A stretch of DNA of 64,000 bases from Corella eumyota (taxonomy: Eukaryota; Chordata; Ascidiacea; Phlebobranchia; Corellidae): assembly GCA_963082875.1 (NCBI GenBank), contig OY720102.1:10700990-10764989 (forward strand), written 5' to 3'. Under the pieces are notes generated by a model, which saw only the letters and a program-made list of their open reading frames with translations, had not been told where the DNA came from and searched no databases. Of the stretch, positions 21,490-33,338 are shown one piece after another; position 1 is the stretch's first letter, and each line of letters starts with the position of its first letter. Made by a program: the position numbers and the translations under genes.

Positions 21490-22260
21490 ATCCTCATTAA
21501 GTCCCGGCCACAAATTCATCGTTGAAATCTTTGAGGTGATAATAAGGAGCCTGCGACAGCTTCTCGTATTTTAACAATTTCCTTTGAAAAACTTTGCTGA
21601 TACGATTTTTGAAAACGTTTCTGGAGACGACTCACTCTTACTAAAGTCTCAACGCTTAAACGCGGTTTTTATTAGGTTTTGGATGTGCTTCATACAAGTT
21701 GAACCAAACTTTTTCGCGATTATTTTCATTTAAGTTGGCAGGCGCAAAACCAGTACTTCTGTGCTTGCTGTGATTGTACGAATCGACGATTTTTTGCAAA
21801 ACTTCGATATAACAAAATGTCCCAGTATGCGTAAAGTACTTGTAGAGTTTTGTTAAAATAGTTAAATTAAAGTAGAGCGTTCTACCAGGGATGCTTTAAT
21901 TAAATAGTCTTGTGTTAAGAACGACTTCAGTATTTTTAAAAAAGTTTTGTTGTAAAACTCTATGCCGCTATCAAAGGAAACTTTGTCGATATGTCTCTCT
22001 TTTAAAACCGCCTTGAAAGCCTTTGTAGTTGAAACACCGCACTTGTTTTTCAATGAAAAGGCAAATTTTAAAAATACATCAATACACGTTAAGAAAAATT
22101 AAAATCCGTCGTTGTGTCTGGCAAGTTTGGTGAGATCAACGAAGTCTATTTGGTATTGTTTGTTTTCACCGAAAACAGTTGTTTTTCGTGGCGGGTAATT
22201 CTTACGAGCTCGGCGATGTAATGTAGACATCTTGCGCTAAAAGCCATTTTTTAACTTGTT
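21490..22260 (-). pseudogene. Polinton/Maverick-type integrase fossil
   Basis: Minus-strand coding remnants show the retroviral-type integrase of Polintons: an ARKNYPPRK start-like block, QYQIDFVDLTKLARHN, and a frame at 21862-22053 with VSFDSGIEFYNKTFLKILK and LIKASLVER. Towards lower coordinates there is a tail resembling the chromodomain-like end. It is a fossil: broken, with several breaks. No capsid, polymerase or terminal repeats were recognised nearby. The order of conserved blocks is right for the family. Confidence 0.65.
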
Positions 22261-22489
22261 TTTTATTTAATTTAGTGCTTCGCGCTTATGCATTGATTCC
22301 GCTATAACTTCCTGGCTTCAAAGAATCGTAGTAAATATTCTTCATATTTTTTAGTAAGGAACCCAACGTTTAGTTGGTTTAGTTCTGGTGTTTTTCGTCT
22401 TTGACTTGACGAGTCTATGTTTGTTTGCACCACCGGTTAAAGAGCTAAACCCGCCAATGATTGCAGAAACGACTGATTTGCGACATTTC

Positions 22490-23360
22490 TATCAAATTTG
22501 CAAAGCAAAATTGTAAAAAAAGACGATTATATATTTAACCCTAGGTGGACTCGAACCGCAATCTTTTAAATTAAAAAGAAAATAATAATGATAAACATTT
22601 ATCTTATAATTAAATACATAAAATAATTTAGTTGATAATCTTAATTAATTTATGTTTATGATTATCTTTATTTATTAATAGAGATTAATTTTAAAAATGA
22701 TCAAATAATTTTAATTCGTATTTTATTTATCAAATAAATCTAGTTGTAAGTATTTTTGCTTGTTGTTATGATGAATTTAAAAAAAAAACTTTTTGAAAAA
22801 AAAACTTTTGAATCGAATCAGTATTTTAATAATTTAGTCACCGAGGCTTTATAGCTTAGTGGTAAAGCGTCTGTCTCGTGAACAGGAGATCCTGGGTTCT
22901 TTCCCCAGAAACGACTAATATTATTTTACTATAATGAAGTTGGTAGTTATTTTAAAAATAATTTTTTCTGATTGCTTTTAAATAATACGTTAAATTTTAA
23001 ATACCACGAAGATTTGTAAACCTATCATGACGTTTATGTTAAATTAGGCTTTTGTTTATCTTCCGGCTGTAATTAAAAGCTTATGCAAATTCCAACTCGC
23101 GAATGTAAAAAAAGTCGACTAAATTTTAATAGTTTTTTGTACTTTTTTCTTGATATCCTGTGCAATGTTTTTGCACAAATAGCAAATTTAATAATTTTGA
23201 TTGTTCCTAATGATTGGTTGTGTACAAGAATATGAGATTTCGACTATTAAAAAAAAATTAACACTAAATTAACTTTGAAGTCCAAATCCATGTTTGTTTG
23301 GTGGCGTCCGTTTAGTAAAACTAAATTTCCAGGTTTAATTTAAGTATATGCACTTAATAT
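22490..23360. repeat. Left block of a large inverted repeat
   Basis: Reverse-complement copies of this block occur at 52430-53010 plus 53500-53770, and again at 63480-64000. They share a Thr-tRNA-like gene, the ggtggcgtccgtttagtaaaacta segment (first copies) and the word actcgaaccgcaatc. The 22490-22750 part is also the recurrent opening of the tandem units at 53.4-60.8 kb. Confidence 0.75.
22845..22915 (+). tRNA. tRNA-Thr (CGT)-like, probably decayed
   Basis: Cloverleaf order can be followed: tagcttagtggtaaagc D arm, ctgtctcgtgaacag anticodon arm with CGT, and a ctgggttctttccccag T arm. The T loop has ttctttc instead of ttcgatc and the acceptor stem is imperfect, so function is doubtful. 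Inverted copies at 52882 and 63884 are better kept. Confidence 0.55.
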
Positions 23361-24920
23361 AAAGCGTAAATGACTAGATTAAAATATGAATCAAAACCAC
23401 AAAAAAAAAGATAAATTTTTATACGACAAGAAATGTTAAATATAAACTGCAAATTTCATAAACAAGTTATAAAAAATTAAAAGCATTCGATATACTTTTA
23501 ACATCGAAAAAAGAAAGTTAATGCTTGTCAGCACATAAAATTTCGTATTAAATTAACAGCAAATATTTTTTTTTATAAAAATTAAAGTAAGTTTATGTGG
23601 ATTTATTTTAAATAAGTTACATACCAATCAACCTTAAAGACAACTTAATTTCCAATATCTTATTAGGTAAATAATAACATAGTTTTAAAAAAAAAACTTA
23701 TTTTAGCTGTGTTTTTTAAAAAAATAGCACTTAAAATATAAATTTACCATTTGACTTTAAAAAGCTGCTATGGTTTTTTGTTAAAAAAAAGAATGCCCTA
23801 TTAAATGGTTGTCACAGTAATTTTGACGCAGGGTTTAAAATAACGAAAATAAATGCAAGTAATTAAAAGTAACTTAAATGTAAACACATCGAAGCGTAAT
23901 AAGTAAATTATTAATGAAACAAAAAAATAAAATTATAGTTTTCAACAAAAGCGCAAAATTTTATTATTTGCTTCCTGTAGAGTTTCTACAAAGTGTTGAA
24001 AAAGGGCAAATTCTAACTAACTTTATCGAACCGCTGACATTTTGTGATGTGCATATTTTGGTATGCAAGAAGTTAATTAAACAGCAAACTTTTGTAATCG
24101 AGGACTATTTTAGTTATTTGCAGCTAAAAGCTTAGTTCGACATCATTTTGCAGGAGCATTTGGTAAGTGCAACAATCATTAAATACACTTTTCTGTCTGT
24201 CTGTTTAATATTAAAACTGTGTTGGTGGAATACACTAACAAAAGTAAGGTTGCCTATTTTTTTGCAAACATAGGCTATTTATGTACATTACACAAACACT
24301 CAAACAATAATAGTAGGACAACAACCTATACATGGGGTGATATTGTGGTTGTATAGAGAAGAGAAAGGATGGCTAGGAAAAGGAGGAGGGAGAGGGGGGG
24401 GTGGAGATTTAAGTATGTAGAGGTGAAAGAATATTTAATCGAAAGAAAAGTTAAATAGATTATCAACAAAAACTTTATAATCTGTTGTGTCTTAATTACA
24501 ATGTTTAATGATATATCGTGTTATTTTATAGAAGAGCTGACAAGATGAACAAGAAAATTAATAAATTGTTTATAAATTTTTTCGTTGAAATCCATTGTCA
24601 GATGTTACATAACTTGCACCATTATTTCCCCAACGTTTTTAGTTTTAAACTTAATAGACGCTTATAATAAAATAAATCTGTTATGCTACTTTGCTTTTTA
24701 TTGTGTCAATTCAAGCTCTATTAAAATGAGTAGTTGAAATGTACAAAATACGTTTTAAATTATATAGGAAATAGACAACAAAAAATAAATTTTGCGTACG
24801 CCGTGTGAAAGGGCCTTTATTTTAAACAATTAACTATTAAATGTAAAAATAGCGTGTTTACAGCAAATAAGTTCAAAAAGTTTCTGGGTGAGCATGCCCA
24901 TTTTTTCGTTTTTTGTTTGG
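23361..24920. other. Insert-like stretch present only in the left arm
   Basis: The right arm of the inverted repeat (63.44-63.52 kb) passes directly from the Arg-tRNA flank to sequence matching 23.28 kb, so these 1.6 kb are an insertion here or a deletion there. A 73-aa frame at 23914-24135 is unrecognised. A strongly purine-rich tract lies at about 24355-24412. Confidence 0.5.
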
Positions 24921-24980
24921 ACAGACTTAGCTTTTTAAAGTTTTGATTAAGAAAACATTATTTATCAATTTTGACATTGC

Positions 24981-25053
24981 GGGTGCGTGGCGCAATGGAT
25001 AACGCGTCTGCCTACGGAGCAGAAGATTCCAGGTTCGAGTCCTGGCGCGCTCG
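24981..25053 (+). tRNA. tRNA-Arg (ACG)
   Basis: Complete cloverleaf, 73 nt including discriminator G. Acceptor gggtgcg/cgcgctc, D arm gcgcaatggataacgc, anticodon arm tctgcctacggagcaga with ACG, T arm ccaggttcgagtcctgg. It matches the eukaryotic Arg-ACG pattern closely. A T4 run follows within 10 bp (Pol III terminator). An inverted identical-looking copy is at 63366-63438. Confidence 0.95.
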
Positions 25054-26290
25054 TATTTTATTAAGCAAAACTTTCCCTACTTTAGGTACGTGAAATACTT
25101 ATTTATGCTTAAGACATATTTATTTGTTCATTTTTTATCACACACAGAGTTACGGTTGCTAATTGAATCACACGATGCAATTGATAAAGTCGGTTTCATT
25201 TCACAATGGCATTGTGACGTTATATAAAAGGGCAAAAAATTTGTACCTTTTTGCATAGGAAAGGGTGACTCTTGCCTAATATTTTTTAAATAATTTTAAA
25301 ATTAATAAAACAAAAATAAACAATTGGATTAGGTTAAAATAGTGACTTTGTGAATAATAAAAAATTTACATATAATTTTTTTTATACACTATTTAAAGCG
25401 TTTTTATTGCATACTGTACAAAATCGTAAAACTTACTTATTCGTTGGGTTAATAAGTTTGCTTTGTTCTTTAAAAAGCCGATTAATAACGAAACGATAAA
25501 ATTGCGTTGCAGCGAAACAAAGTCATGTGTATTATAAGACTTCTTATATTTCTAGTTGTTGTTTAATTGTAAAAAACTTAAAAAATGAGAAGCTGAATAA
25601 GTCAAGGTGTAGTTTTTAAACAACAAATTTTATTTTTATACACAAAAGGTAAGTATTCTTTTTCTAAAAATAATTTTTAACTAGGGATACTCTCGGATAA
25701 ACTATAAGCCAATTTTCCAACTCGGTTAAGTGATTGGTTTTGCGATAACAAACAAGGAGGTGACTGGAATAAACATCCTTATATTGCATAGTTTGACTAG
25801 GGGTTGCTTTGATCGGTTTTGCTACGCTTTGCAATAAAACTTGCAAATGCTTACTAGCAAGATTTATTACCGTCAACATTGTCATCAGACCAAGGAGCAC
25901 AGTTTCAGTCGATACTTTTTAGGATTAAAATTTTCTTCACTCCCTACAAGAGTCTTTTACAGCGTTTATTTGTTCAACCAAATTCTCAAATTAACGAAAA
26001 CATTTTACTTAAGGTGGTAAATATTCATGATTTTTACTTTGGGTATAAAATTAGGTATTTTATTGTCAATAATGCTTAAATACTTGCTTGATTAATAAAA
26101 AAATAAGATCAATATTTTGCTTTTAAATTTAGTTTGGTTATATTTTACGACATCGATGCGTGTTCGTTTGCTGAAATTTAGTCTAGTTATTATAAGGATT
26201 ATATTTTAATTTACTGTGTAATTTTTTTTTATAAAAAAAGGTTTAAACGATTTCGAATCAAATGTCATTTTTTTAATAAATCAAGTTAAA
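25054..26290. other. Inter-tRNA spacer, partly shared with right arm
   Basis: 25060-25310 has a reverse-complement copy at 63100-63360. About 25320-26050 has none in the right arm. No gene seen: frames at 25664-26079 have no recognised motif. Confidence 0.5.
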
Positions 26291-26297
26291 ATGAAAC

Positions 26298-26380
26298 TAC
26301 TGGGTGTGGGGTTCAAACCCACGCGGACATTCGTCCATTGAAACTTGAGTCCAACGCCTTAACCACTCGGCCAACCCAGT
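26298..26380 (-). tRNA. tRNA-Leu (CAA), intronless, Leu-TAA-like body
   Basis: 83 nt on the minus strand: acceptor actgggt/acccagt perfect, D arm ggccgagtggttaaggc, anticodon arm ttggactcaagtttcaa with CAA, a long variable arm tggacgaatgtccg, and T arm gtgggtttgaacccac. Eukaryotic Leu-CAA genes usually carry an intron. This one does not, and its body resembles Leu-TAA genes, so the anticodon may have changed from TAA. The right arm lacks this gene. Confidence 0.88.
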
Positions 26381-27430
26381 AAGAGTAGAACCCTTGTTAA
26401 GATGCTAATAAACATAAATCTTAAGTAAACCACCAATTGTGATAGGCAGCCTTATGCCTTATTATCTTTCGAAAACTTTGATTTTAAGTCAATTTTTTTG
26501 GTTGGTTTAAACAAGGGGTTTGCGTAGCGAACTTTGCGCCCCACTATTATCTCGGGGATTCTAAACTTTTTTGGGGGGTTCATTTTAAAGTAGGAAATGT
26601 CATTTTGTATTGCCTTTAACATGCATTTTATTTTAATAACACGATTAGATATATAAAACTGTTATTATATTGCAAAACCCGTTACAGCAATAAAATTAAT
26701 TTTAAATGGGCAAGTAATTCTTTTCTTCAATGAAATGCAATAACATTCTTTAATTTAGTAACCATAATTATTTTTGTAATTGCGACAAAAATTATTTTAA
26801 ATCACTTTATTAACAAAGTAAATTAACGTAAAAATTGCAACAAATATTTGCAGCTGGCCATTTACCCACAACCAGCAATTCAAATTGTTATCACTTTTTC
26901 CTATTTATTAAACATATATGTAGTTTCACAGATGTGATCCTACAACATGAGTTGTAATAAAGAATATCTATTGGCTTACGTTTAAGAAATTAAAAATACG
27001 AACAATATGCCTTTTTTCTTTTAACTTTATTGATTGTTAGTCCACAATTAAGATTCGTTTGATTAAAATTCGATAAAATATGGTAAAATTTAACATTCGT
27101 TTGATTAAAATTTGACAATTTGTTCAGCAAAATTTTATTAAAATTCTGTTTTTAAAAATTATACAAATAGCATATATACCTTATTCAAATAGGAACAAAG
27201 TTAGATGTTGGTTGTTAGAAACAGTCAAAAGAATAACAGCAATTATAACTGTAAAGAAACTACACTTAGCATATCTACATATATAACTGTAAATACCTAG
27301 GTTTTTGGGACCAAAATCTACACTTAACCAATAAAAATATTTAAAACACAAAAACCATGAAAAAATTACAATGCCATGGGACGAGCATTTAAATAATTAA
27401 ATAAAATCACTCTAGCTGCCTCAAGAAGGA
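26381..27430. other. Spacer with inverted copy in right arm
   Basis: About 26630-27420 matches 62240-62945 in reverse complement. Non-coding, AT-rich. No gene seen. Confidence 0.6.
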
Positions 27431-27439
27431 AAAGCAAAA

Positions 27440-27521
27440 GTTGTCGTGACCGATTGGTTAAGGCTATAAAAAAGGAACCTATTCAGCTCTGCAGGCACAA
27501 GTTCGAATCCTGCCGAAAACG
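27440..27521 (+). tRNA. tRNA-Ser-derived pseudogene
   Basis: The 5-prime gttgtcgtgaccgattggttaaggc and 3-prime gttcgaatcctgccg are Ser-like, but the anticodon arm is lost. Inverted copy at 62154-62235. Confidence 0.6.
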
Positions 27522-27605
27522 CATTTTTTTCAATTTTTAATTACAACTTTAATTAATTAAATACAATTTTATTAATTAAAGTTGCCTTAAAATGTAAACA
27601 AAAAA

Positions 27606-27686
27606 GTTGCCGTGACCGAGTGGTTAAGGCAATAGACTTACAATCTTTTAGCGCTGTCCGCACCTATTCGAATCCTGCCGACAACG
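27606..27686 (+). tRNA. tRNA-Ser body with shifted anticodon (TAC), likely pseudogene
   Basis: Acceptor gttgccg/cgacaac is nearly paired, D arm gaccgagtggttaaggc, T arm ending ttcgaatcctgcc. The anticodon loop is cttacaa, giving TAC instead of TGA. Variable arm present. The inverted copy at 61977-62058 has the same loop. The weakened stem opposite the anticodon suggests decay. Confidence 0.6.
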
Positions 27687-27811
27687 AATTTATTTATTTA
27701 GTTTTACTTCAAATTTAAAGGTTCGAGTCCAGCCGATAACGCATTTTTATTTCAGTTTTATTACAAAATTAATCTAAATCACGCTAGCTGCTTTGAGAAT
27801 CCAACATAACA

Positions 27812-27893
27812 ATTGTTGTGGCCGAGTGGTTAAGGCGATAGACTTGAAATCTATTGGGCTTTGCCCGCGCAGGTTGGAATCCTGCCGACAACG
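27812..27893 (+). tRNA. tRNA-Ser (TGA), slightly altered
   Basis: 82 nt, anticodon arm atagacttgaaatctat with TGA and a typical Ser variable arm. The T loop has ttggaat instead of ttcgaat and the first acceptor pair is changed, so function is uncertain. Better copies on the minus strand: 55445 and 57419. Confidence 0.75.
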
Positions 27894-27968
27894 CATAAAT
27901 TTATTTTAAATATACAGTTAATTAACTAATTAAAATCACGTGAGGTGCTCCGAGAATAGAACATTAGA

Positions 27969-28054
27969 GTTGTCGTGGCCGAGTGGTGAAGGCTATAGGT
28001 TTGAGTGAGTTCTTTGAGGCTCTGCCCGCGCAGGTTCGACTCATGCCGACAACG
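27969..28054 (+). tRNA. tRNA-Ser-derived pseudogene
   Basis: Good acceptor, D and T arms, but the anticodon arm is altered (ataggtttgagtgagttcttt). Inverted relatives at 55294-55364 and 57268-57338. Confidence 0.65.
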
Positions 28055-28079
28055 CATTATTTTATGTTTTAATAACTGC

Positions 28080-28371
28080 CTTTGTTAGTTGTTGGTTGTT
28101 TACAAGAATATAAAATTCTGTCTAATTTCTTTAAAAATTAAACGCTAAATTAAGTAATGTCTAAATCCATGTTTATTGAGTGGCTTTTGTTCAGTAGGAC
28201 GAAATTGCCCTTCGTCTTTAAAACAAACATTTGCCTTTAATAAAAAGCTAGAATGAATCGTTAAAATAATGGTTTAATTCCAGAAAAACGAAGTTAGAGG
28301 TTCCATGAGAAAAGAGTTTCAAACAAATTTACAAAGAAAAAATTTTAAATATAAAGAAAACTATTTTTATT
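28080..28371. repeat. Spacer block shared with the right tRNA units
   Basis: Reverse complement of 54360-54620, 56345-56605 and 61205-61465 (for example ccatgtttattgagtggct, gaaattgcccttcgtctt). Non-coding. Confidence 0.75.
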
Positions 28372-28425
28372 TCTGGGTTGGCCTTTCGGTTAATAGCCAA
28401 ATGCGTTAACCATTGCAATACAACA
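28372..28425 (-). tRNA. tRNA-Asn-derived pseudogene, 3-prime truncated
   Basis: Minus strand gcaatggttaacgcatttggctattaaccgaaaggcc, related to Asn-GTT but lacking the T arm. The same truncated form recurs in the units at 54.25, 56.24 and 61.1 kb. Confidence 0.6.
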
Positions 28426-28500
28426 ACAACTGATTCGCGACATTTTTATTAAATTTGAAAAACATTATCATGGTAATAAAAATGAATCAAATAAAAAACT

Positions 28501-28509
28501 CGTCCCTGT

Positions 28510-28551
<42 letters not shown>

Positions 28552-28574
28552 ACAACCGATTGCGCCACACAGAC
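28501..28574 (-). tRNA. tRNA-Asn (GTT)
   Basis: 74 nt on the minus strand: D arm gcgcaatcggttgtcgc, anticodon arm ttcggctgttaaccgaa with GTT, T arm ggtggttcaagcccac, discriminator G. Acceptor gtctgtg/cagggac has one mismatch, and the T stem is slightly weakened. Probably functional or recently so. Confidence 0.8.
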
Positions 28575-28646
28575 GACATACGTTGCTACGCTAGAATTGA
28601 ATCTGTAAATCAAAATTATAATAATAAAAATGTAACAAAATAGATT

Positions 28647-28720
28647 TAACCTTGGATGGATTCGAACAACCAACCTTTCGATTAACAGAGAAACTCGCTA
28701 ACTGATTGCACCATAGAGAC
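28647..28720 (-). tRNA. tRNA-Asn (GTT)-like, degenerate acceptor
   Basis: Minus strand: gtctctatggtgcaatcagttagcgag, anticodon loop with GTT, 3-prime ttcgaatccatccaagg. The acceptor 3-prime strand no longer pairs well. Same variant as 58512-58585 and 59797-59870. Confidence 0.6.
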
Positions 28721-28799
28721 AACTGATTGCACCATAGAGACGAAAAAACCTCCAACCTTTCGGTTAAAGAGCTAAACGCGCCAATGATTACAAAATAAA

Positions 28800-29560
28800 A
28801 TTCGTGGCATGTTTTAAATCATGAAATTGATTTTGTTGTTTATTTTTAGTGCATTTAAGTTTATGTAAATTCAGGTATAGTTCTGTAAATACCCTTGCAG
28901 TTTTTGTTTTTTTATATATAATGGCAAGTTTTGTTACAAAGAATCTAAGGAAAAAAATATTTAAAAACTAGATTTAATTGATAAATAAAATATGGTTCAA
29001 AATCGTTTGATACTTTTTTATAAATATAATTTATTTAATAGGTTTATTAATTAAATTATAAATTTAAATATGAACTTTTTTATATTTAAACCTAATTTTA
29101 ACAAACTAACACATTCATTGATATTGTAATAGAAAAGTAAACTAAATTTAAAAGCAAAATACCGATCTTAATTTTTAAGTAATCAAACGAGTATTAAAAT
29201 ATAATAACAAAAAACCATTAAAAAAAAAAATTTTACACATTTTTGACTTATACTTTAACATTTTACTTAAATTTTTAACCAATATTTTTTACTTTAATGG
29301 ACAGCGAAAAAGACGATTTTTGACGGCGACCAGAACGCTATTAAATTATTCAAGCGTTAAACTCACACTGATTCGTTATTTTATAAAAAAAACTAAAATA
29401 TTGATTAAACGATATTCAGCTAAAATTAAATCTTCATTTTAAATAGCAACATACAAAATAATAATACCAACAACATATTATAATTTCAGAAAATTTAATC
29501 TTTAAATTTTAATAATAAAATATATTAATTAGTAATTAGTGACATTTAAATGTCGTAAAT
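28800..29560. other. AT-rich stretch, nothing recognised
   Basis: No gene or repeat shared with other parts of the window was recognised. Confidence 0.5.
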
Positions 29561-29564
29561 AGGA

Positions 29565-30125
29565 GGTTTGCGATTCGTTGGGATAATACCAAACATACTA
29601 AAAATTATAGGCAAATCGCCTATAACCGCCTTCGTTTATGTCGTGCACAAAAAAGTCCTCTGGGATCTGATCGTCCAGTAGCGGCAAATCAATGGAACTT
29701 GGGTCTTTAGGTTGTTGGTCACCCCTGTACGAATTGGTTGTCCTTGTCAATGAACTTAAGGATGGAAGTGCCGGACAAAGTCTTCAGGGACAACAAGTTC
29801 TTGCACTGTAGCCTGGATAATGGCCCCAGCTGAAGCGTAAGAGTTCTCGTGCTCTCCGCGCTTGGCCGTAGCTCGTACAACACTGGCTACGTTTGATTTT
29901 AAAATTAGCAACCTTGTTATATGGGTTTACTTAATAACTATTTGACGACTAATCCATTAGATTTACAAATATTTTAATTTAAATGTGTCAGTTACGATTC
30001 TTAACTGGTAAAGAAGGATGATTATGCTCACGGGTCGAGGCAGCAAATCGTGAAATTTTTTGCAAAACAGTTTTACAGCACAGTATCAACGTTTTAGATT
30101 GGCTTTTATCGTGAATGAGTACCTT
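29565..30125 (-). pseudogene. FLYWCH/MULE-like gene, middle part
   Basis: Minus-strand pieces. At about 30000-30095: TVLQKISRFAASTREHNHPS, which looks like the second half of a FLYWCH zinc finger ending in the His-x-His ligand pair. At about 29570-29900: GAIIQATVQELVVPEDF and a stretch with DLPLLDDQIPEDFFVHD, similar in texture to the region between FLYWCH and the MULE transposase domain. Frames shift at least once. The first half of the finger is at 34385-34672, beyond the inserted hAT. Recognition is from motif shape only. Confidence 0.45.
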
Positions 30126-30863
30126 TTTAAATGTTTAAGTTTAATAGTTATTTATTTATCAGTTTAATAGTTATTTAGATATAAAATAGATATGTTGACT
30201 TATTGAAGTTGATAAAAAAGATTAAGTCAAGTTATTCTCAAAGGTGGGCACCAAACCGTTAATGCGTTAATCGTTGAGAAAATCATAAACAGATTTCTTA
30301 ACTTTCGTTACATTGATGTGCTTCCGTTGTCCGTTAGATAAAGTACGTAAGTACCAAAAATGTCTTAAATATACGAATTTTATGTGGTTCATTGACATCT
30401 TACGATTGTAACAAATGTCGTTTTCACTTAGTTTGTCCTCAATTATTTGGCTACAAAAACGAATTAGTCGTTATAATATAGAAGTTTACTCGAAACTTGA
30501 CTTTAATAAGCAGATAGACATGTTAATTTAATAAATGGTATCTAGTTACAACAGTTTAAAGATAACTCGTATACTTACATCGTAAACGGTGGCGTAACAA
30601 ATTAAAAAATGTGACGAATGTGGCGCAATTTTCTTTAGTTTTTATTGCGCCATAATGGTAGGCCTGATTATTAAGACTTTTAAGTTTAATAGTACTTTTT
30701 CGACAGTCTGACAGTAGTCTTTTTAAAATCAGTTTTGCGCAGGCATTACGTTAACCTAAGTTTAGTTAAAAACTAGACTTAGATAGTTTTAAACTTTGGA
30801 CAAAGTATACGATATTTTTAGGTTAACAGTTTAAATTAAGTGAGACAAAAAATAATTGTAAAC

Positions 30864-33338
30864 ATGGCTTCAAAGGAACAGCTAGATGAGGAAGAAGACT
30901 TAGAAGAGTCACAGCATCCTTGGCCTCACCTGCGCAGTTTTTTTATGTTTAAGGCCAAAATGAGCGATAGATTACTTTTCAATTGCAAGTTGTGTCTACC
31001 CAAAATTGTTGATATTAAAGGGCACACAACAAGTCTAAGTAATCTTAAACAGCATGTCAAAAGAAATCACCCAGCTAATTTTAAAGAGTTTGAAGATAGA
31101 GTTAAGATAGGTTCCTTTCGAGGTAAAAACAAACGAAATAATAGCACACAAGGTTTGCTAGTACCTTTCAAAAAAGTAAGACAGCAATCACTTGGAGAGT
31201 CATTTAAAAATGTAGTTATGGGCGGTGGTGTATCACAGGCAATGGTAGAAAATAAAATTGTTAACTTTTTTGTTGAAAATATGCTGCCTCTCCATGTAGT
31301 TGAAACTCAATCTTTCGAGGGACTTATAAAAACACTAAAACCTACTAAAAGCACCGTCTCTAGAAGGACGTTGGGAAGAAGAGTTGTTAAAATGCATGCT
31401 AATTTAAAGCAGTCATTAATTAGGTAATTATTAATTTTCTTTAACAATGATAACATGTAAAAAATTAACGGATTTTTTTTATTTTAGAATTCTTAGCGAA
31501 GTTAATTGGGTTGCTACTACAGCTGATTGCTGGACTGCTCATAAAAAAAGCTATTTAGGAATGACAGTTCATTGGCTTGATTGCAAAACAAGAGAGAGAA
31601 AAAAGGCGGTACTTGCATGTACCCGAATAACAGGACGTCATACTTACGAAGTTCTTTCACAGATCATTGTTAATGTTCATTATGAGTTTAAAATCGAAAG
31701 CAAAGTTACAAGGTTAAATTAAATTGTACAACATCTTTTTAAAATTTAAATAGGCCTATAGTTATAAAATTTGTGATTTTTCCCTGTTAACTTTCTATAT
31801 AATACAGTTAAGTGTATAGGCTGTTTTTTTATGTTCGTTGGCATATATAGCCTATACTATTATTTTACTATTTCTAATTTTTTTTTTGATTTTAGAACTA
31901 CCACTGACAATGGAAGCAACTTTGTTAAGGCTTTTGTTCAATTTGGGCCAATGGCAGATGTTTTGCCACCCTTGGTAGCTGAGGAAGTTGCTGAAAGTTC
32001 CGAAAATGCTGCTGTGACTACCGTCTTGGCTGAACATTTCAACGAGGATGAGTTGGAATATGTCCCCCTATATGATTCTTTAGTGTTAAATGATGAAAAT
32101 TTAGGAGGTGGGATAAATTTGCCAGTTCACATGAGATGTGCTGCCCACACTTTCAATTTAGTAGCTTGCAAAGATGTTGATATTGCGCTTCAAAGTGCGG
32201 TGTTTAAGCGACCTTTCCGAAATGCTATGGCTAAGGCAAATGCACTTTGGAATTGCCAAAGTCGAAGTTGCGTAGCAGCAGACACCTTATTTGCTAAATT
32301 AGGAAAAAGGCTTTTGGTTCCTAACACTACACGATGGAACTCTCTTTATGATTCAGTAGTCCGGTTAAATAACATTCTAGACTCTAATAGACCTGCTCTT
32401 CATAGATGCATGACACAGCTTAAACTAAGCAATTTTAGTGACCAGGATATCGAATTACTAAAGGGGTATGCAACGGTAACCTATTTATTTTCTTTTTTCT
32501 TATTTTTTATTAAAAAATCTTAACATGACCTTGTTTTTATAATTAATTTTTTTAGCCTATTTTGTAGCAATAGGTCTTAAATGACTAAATTATTTTATTT
32601 TACTAGGTAATGTCACCCATTGCTCTTGCCTTGGATAAAATACAAGGGGAGGACCAGGCTTATCTTGGAACTCTTCTTCCAATAATTGCTGCGACTGTAT
32701 TAAAACTTAAAGAACTTGAGTCTAAAAGTCTTATTTATTGCCACCCTTTAATTGATGCATTTTTGTTTGGTATTAACAAAAGATTTGAGAACCTCATGGA
32801 GGATGAAGGATGCCAACTTGCGGCTGCTTTTCATCCCAAATTCCGTCTACTGTGGCTTGAAAAATATAACAACATGAAGGTCGCCCAGGTAAAAAAAAGA
32901 ATGGAGGATAAAGTTGAAGAGGCCATGATAGAAATACAAGATGAAGTAGAAAACAGTAGTGGGACCAGCAATAATGATAATGAAGAAGAAGATTTTTTTC
33001 TTTCGGTTACCCAGGGTAATGATCATCATCTTGCTAACCGAGGTTCTATTAGAGGAAAAGCAAAAAAATTAGTTAAAACCTGGCTGGAAACTAGCTCTAA
33101 AAGCTTACTGACAGATGCTGCATTCTTGGGTCAGCAGTTATTAATGAACTTATTTATGAAGTTCAATACCCCAATCCCATCCAGTGCTGCAGTAGAGCGC
33201 TTGTTTTCAGTTGGTAAGGACATTCTGAGGGCCAAAAGGTCATCCCTATCTGATAGTAATTTTGAAATGTTGCTATTTATGAAAGGTAACATGCATTTAC
33301 TAAAAAATGCCAACATACCTGAACAATCAATGAATTAG
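30864..33338 (+). CDS. hAT transposase, four exons, about 698 aa
   Basis: Start ATG at 30864 (MASKEQ). Exons 30864-31423, 31488-31712, 31896-32475 and 32607-33338 join in frame at GT/AG borders, giving 2097 nt with stop. Exon 1 has a BED finger: CKLC, then LSNLKQHVKRNH. Exon 2 has ATTADCWTAHKKSY (first Asp) and exon 3 TTTDNGSNFVKAF (second Asp), then MRCAAHTFNLVA and TTRWNSLYDS. Exon 4 has an acidic NDNEEEDFF linker and the dimerisation region PSSAAVERLFSVGKDIL with the catalytic Glu. The original reading starts from a GTG 24 nt upstream, but ATG is better placed. No break seen. Confidence 0.92.

Noticed and set aside
24355-24412. Purine-rich tract as a regulatory element
   Set aside because: Only a simple-sequence bias. 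No further evidence.
28455-28643. 62-aa plus-strand frame
   Set aside because: Antisense to the tRNA-Asn at 28501-28574.
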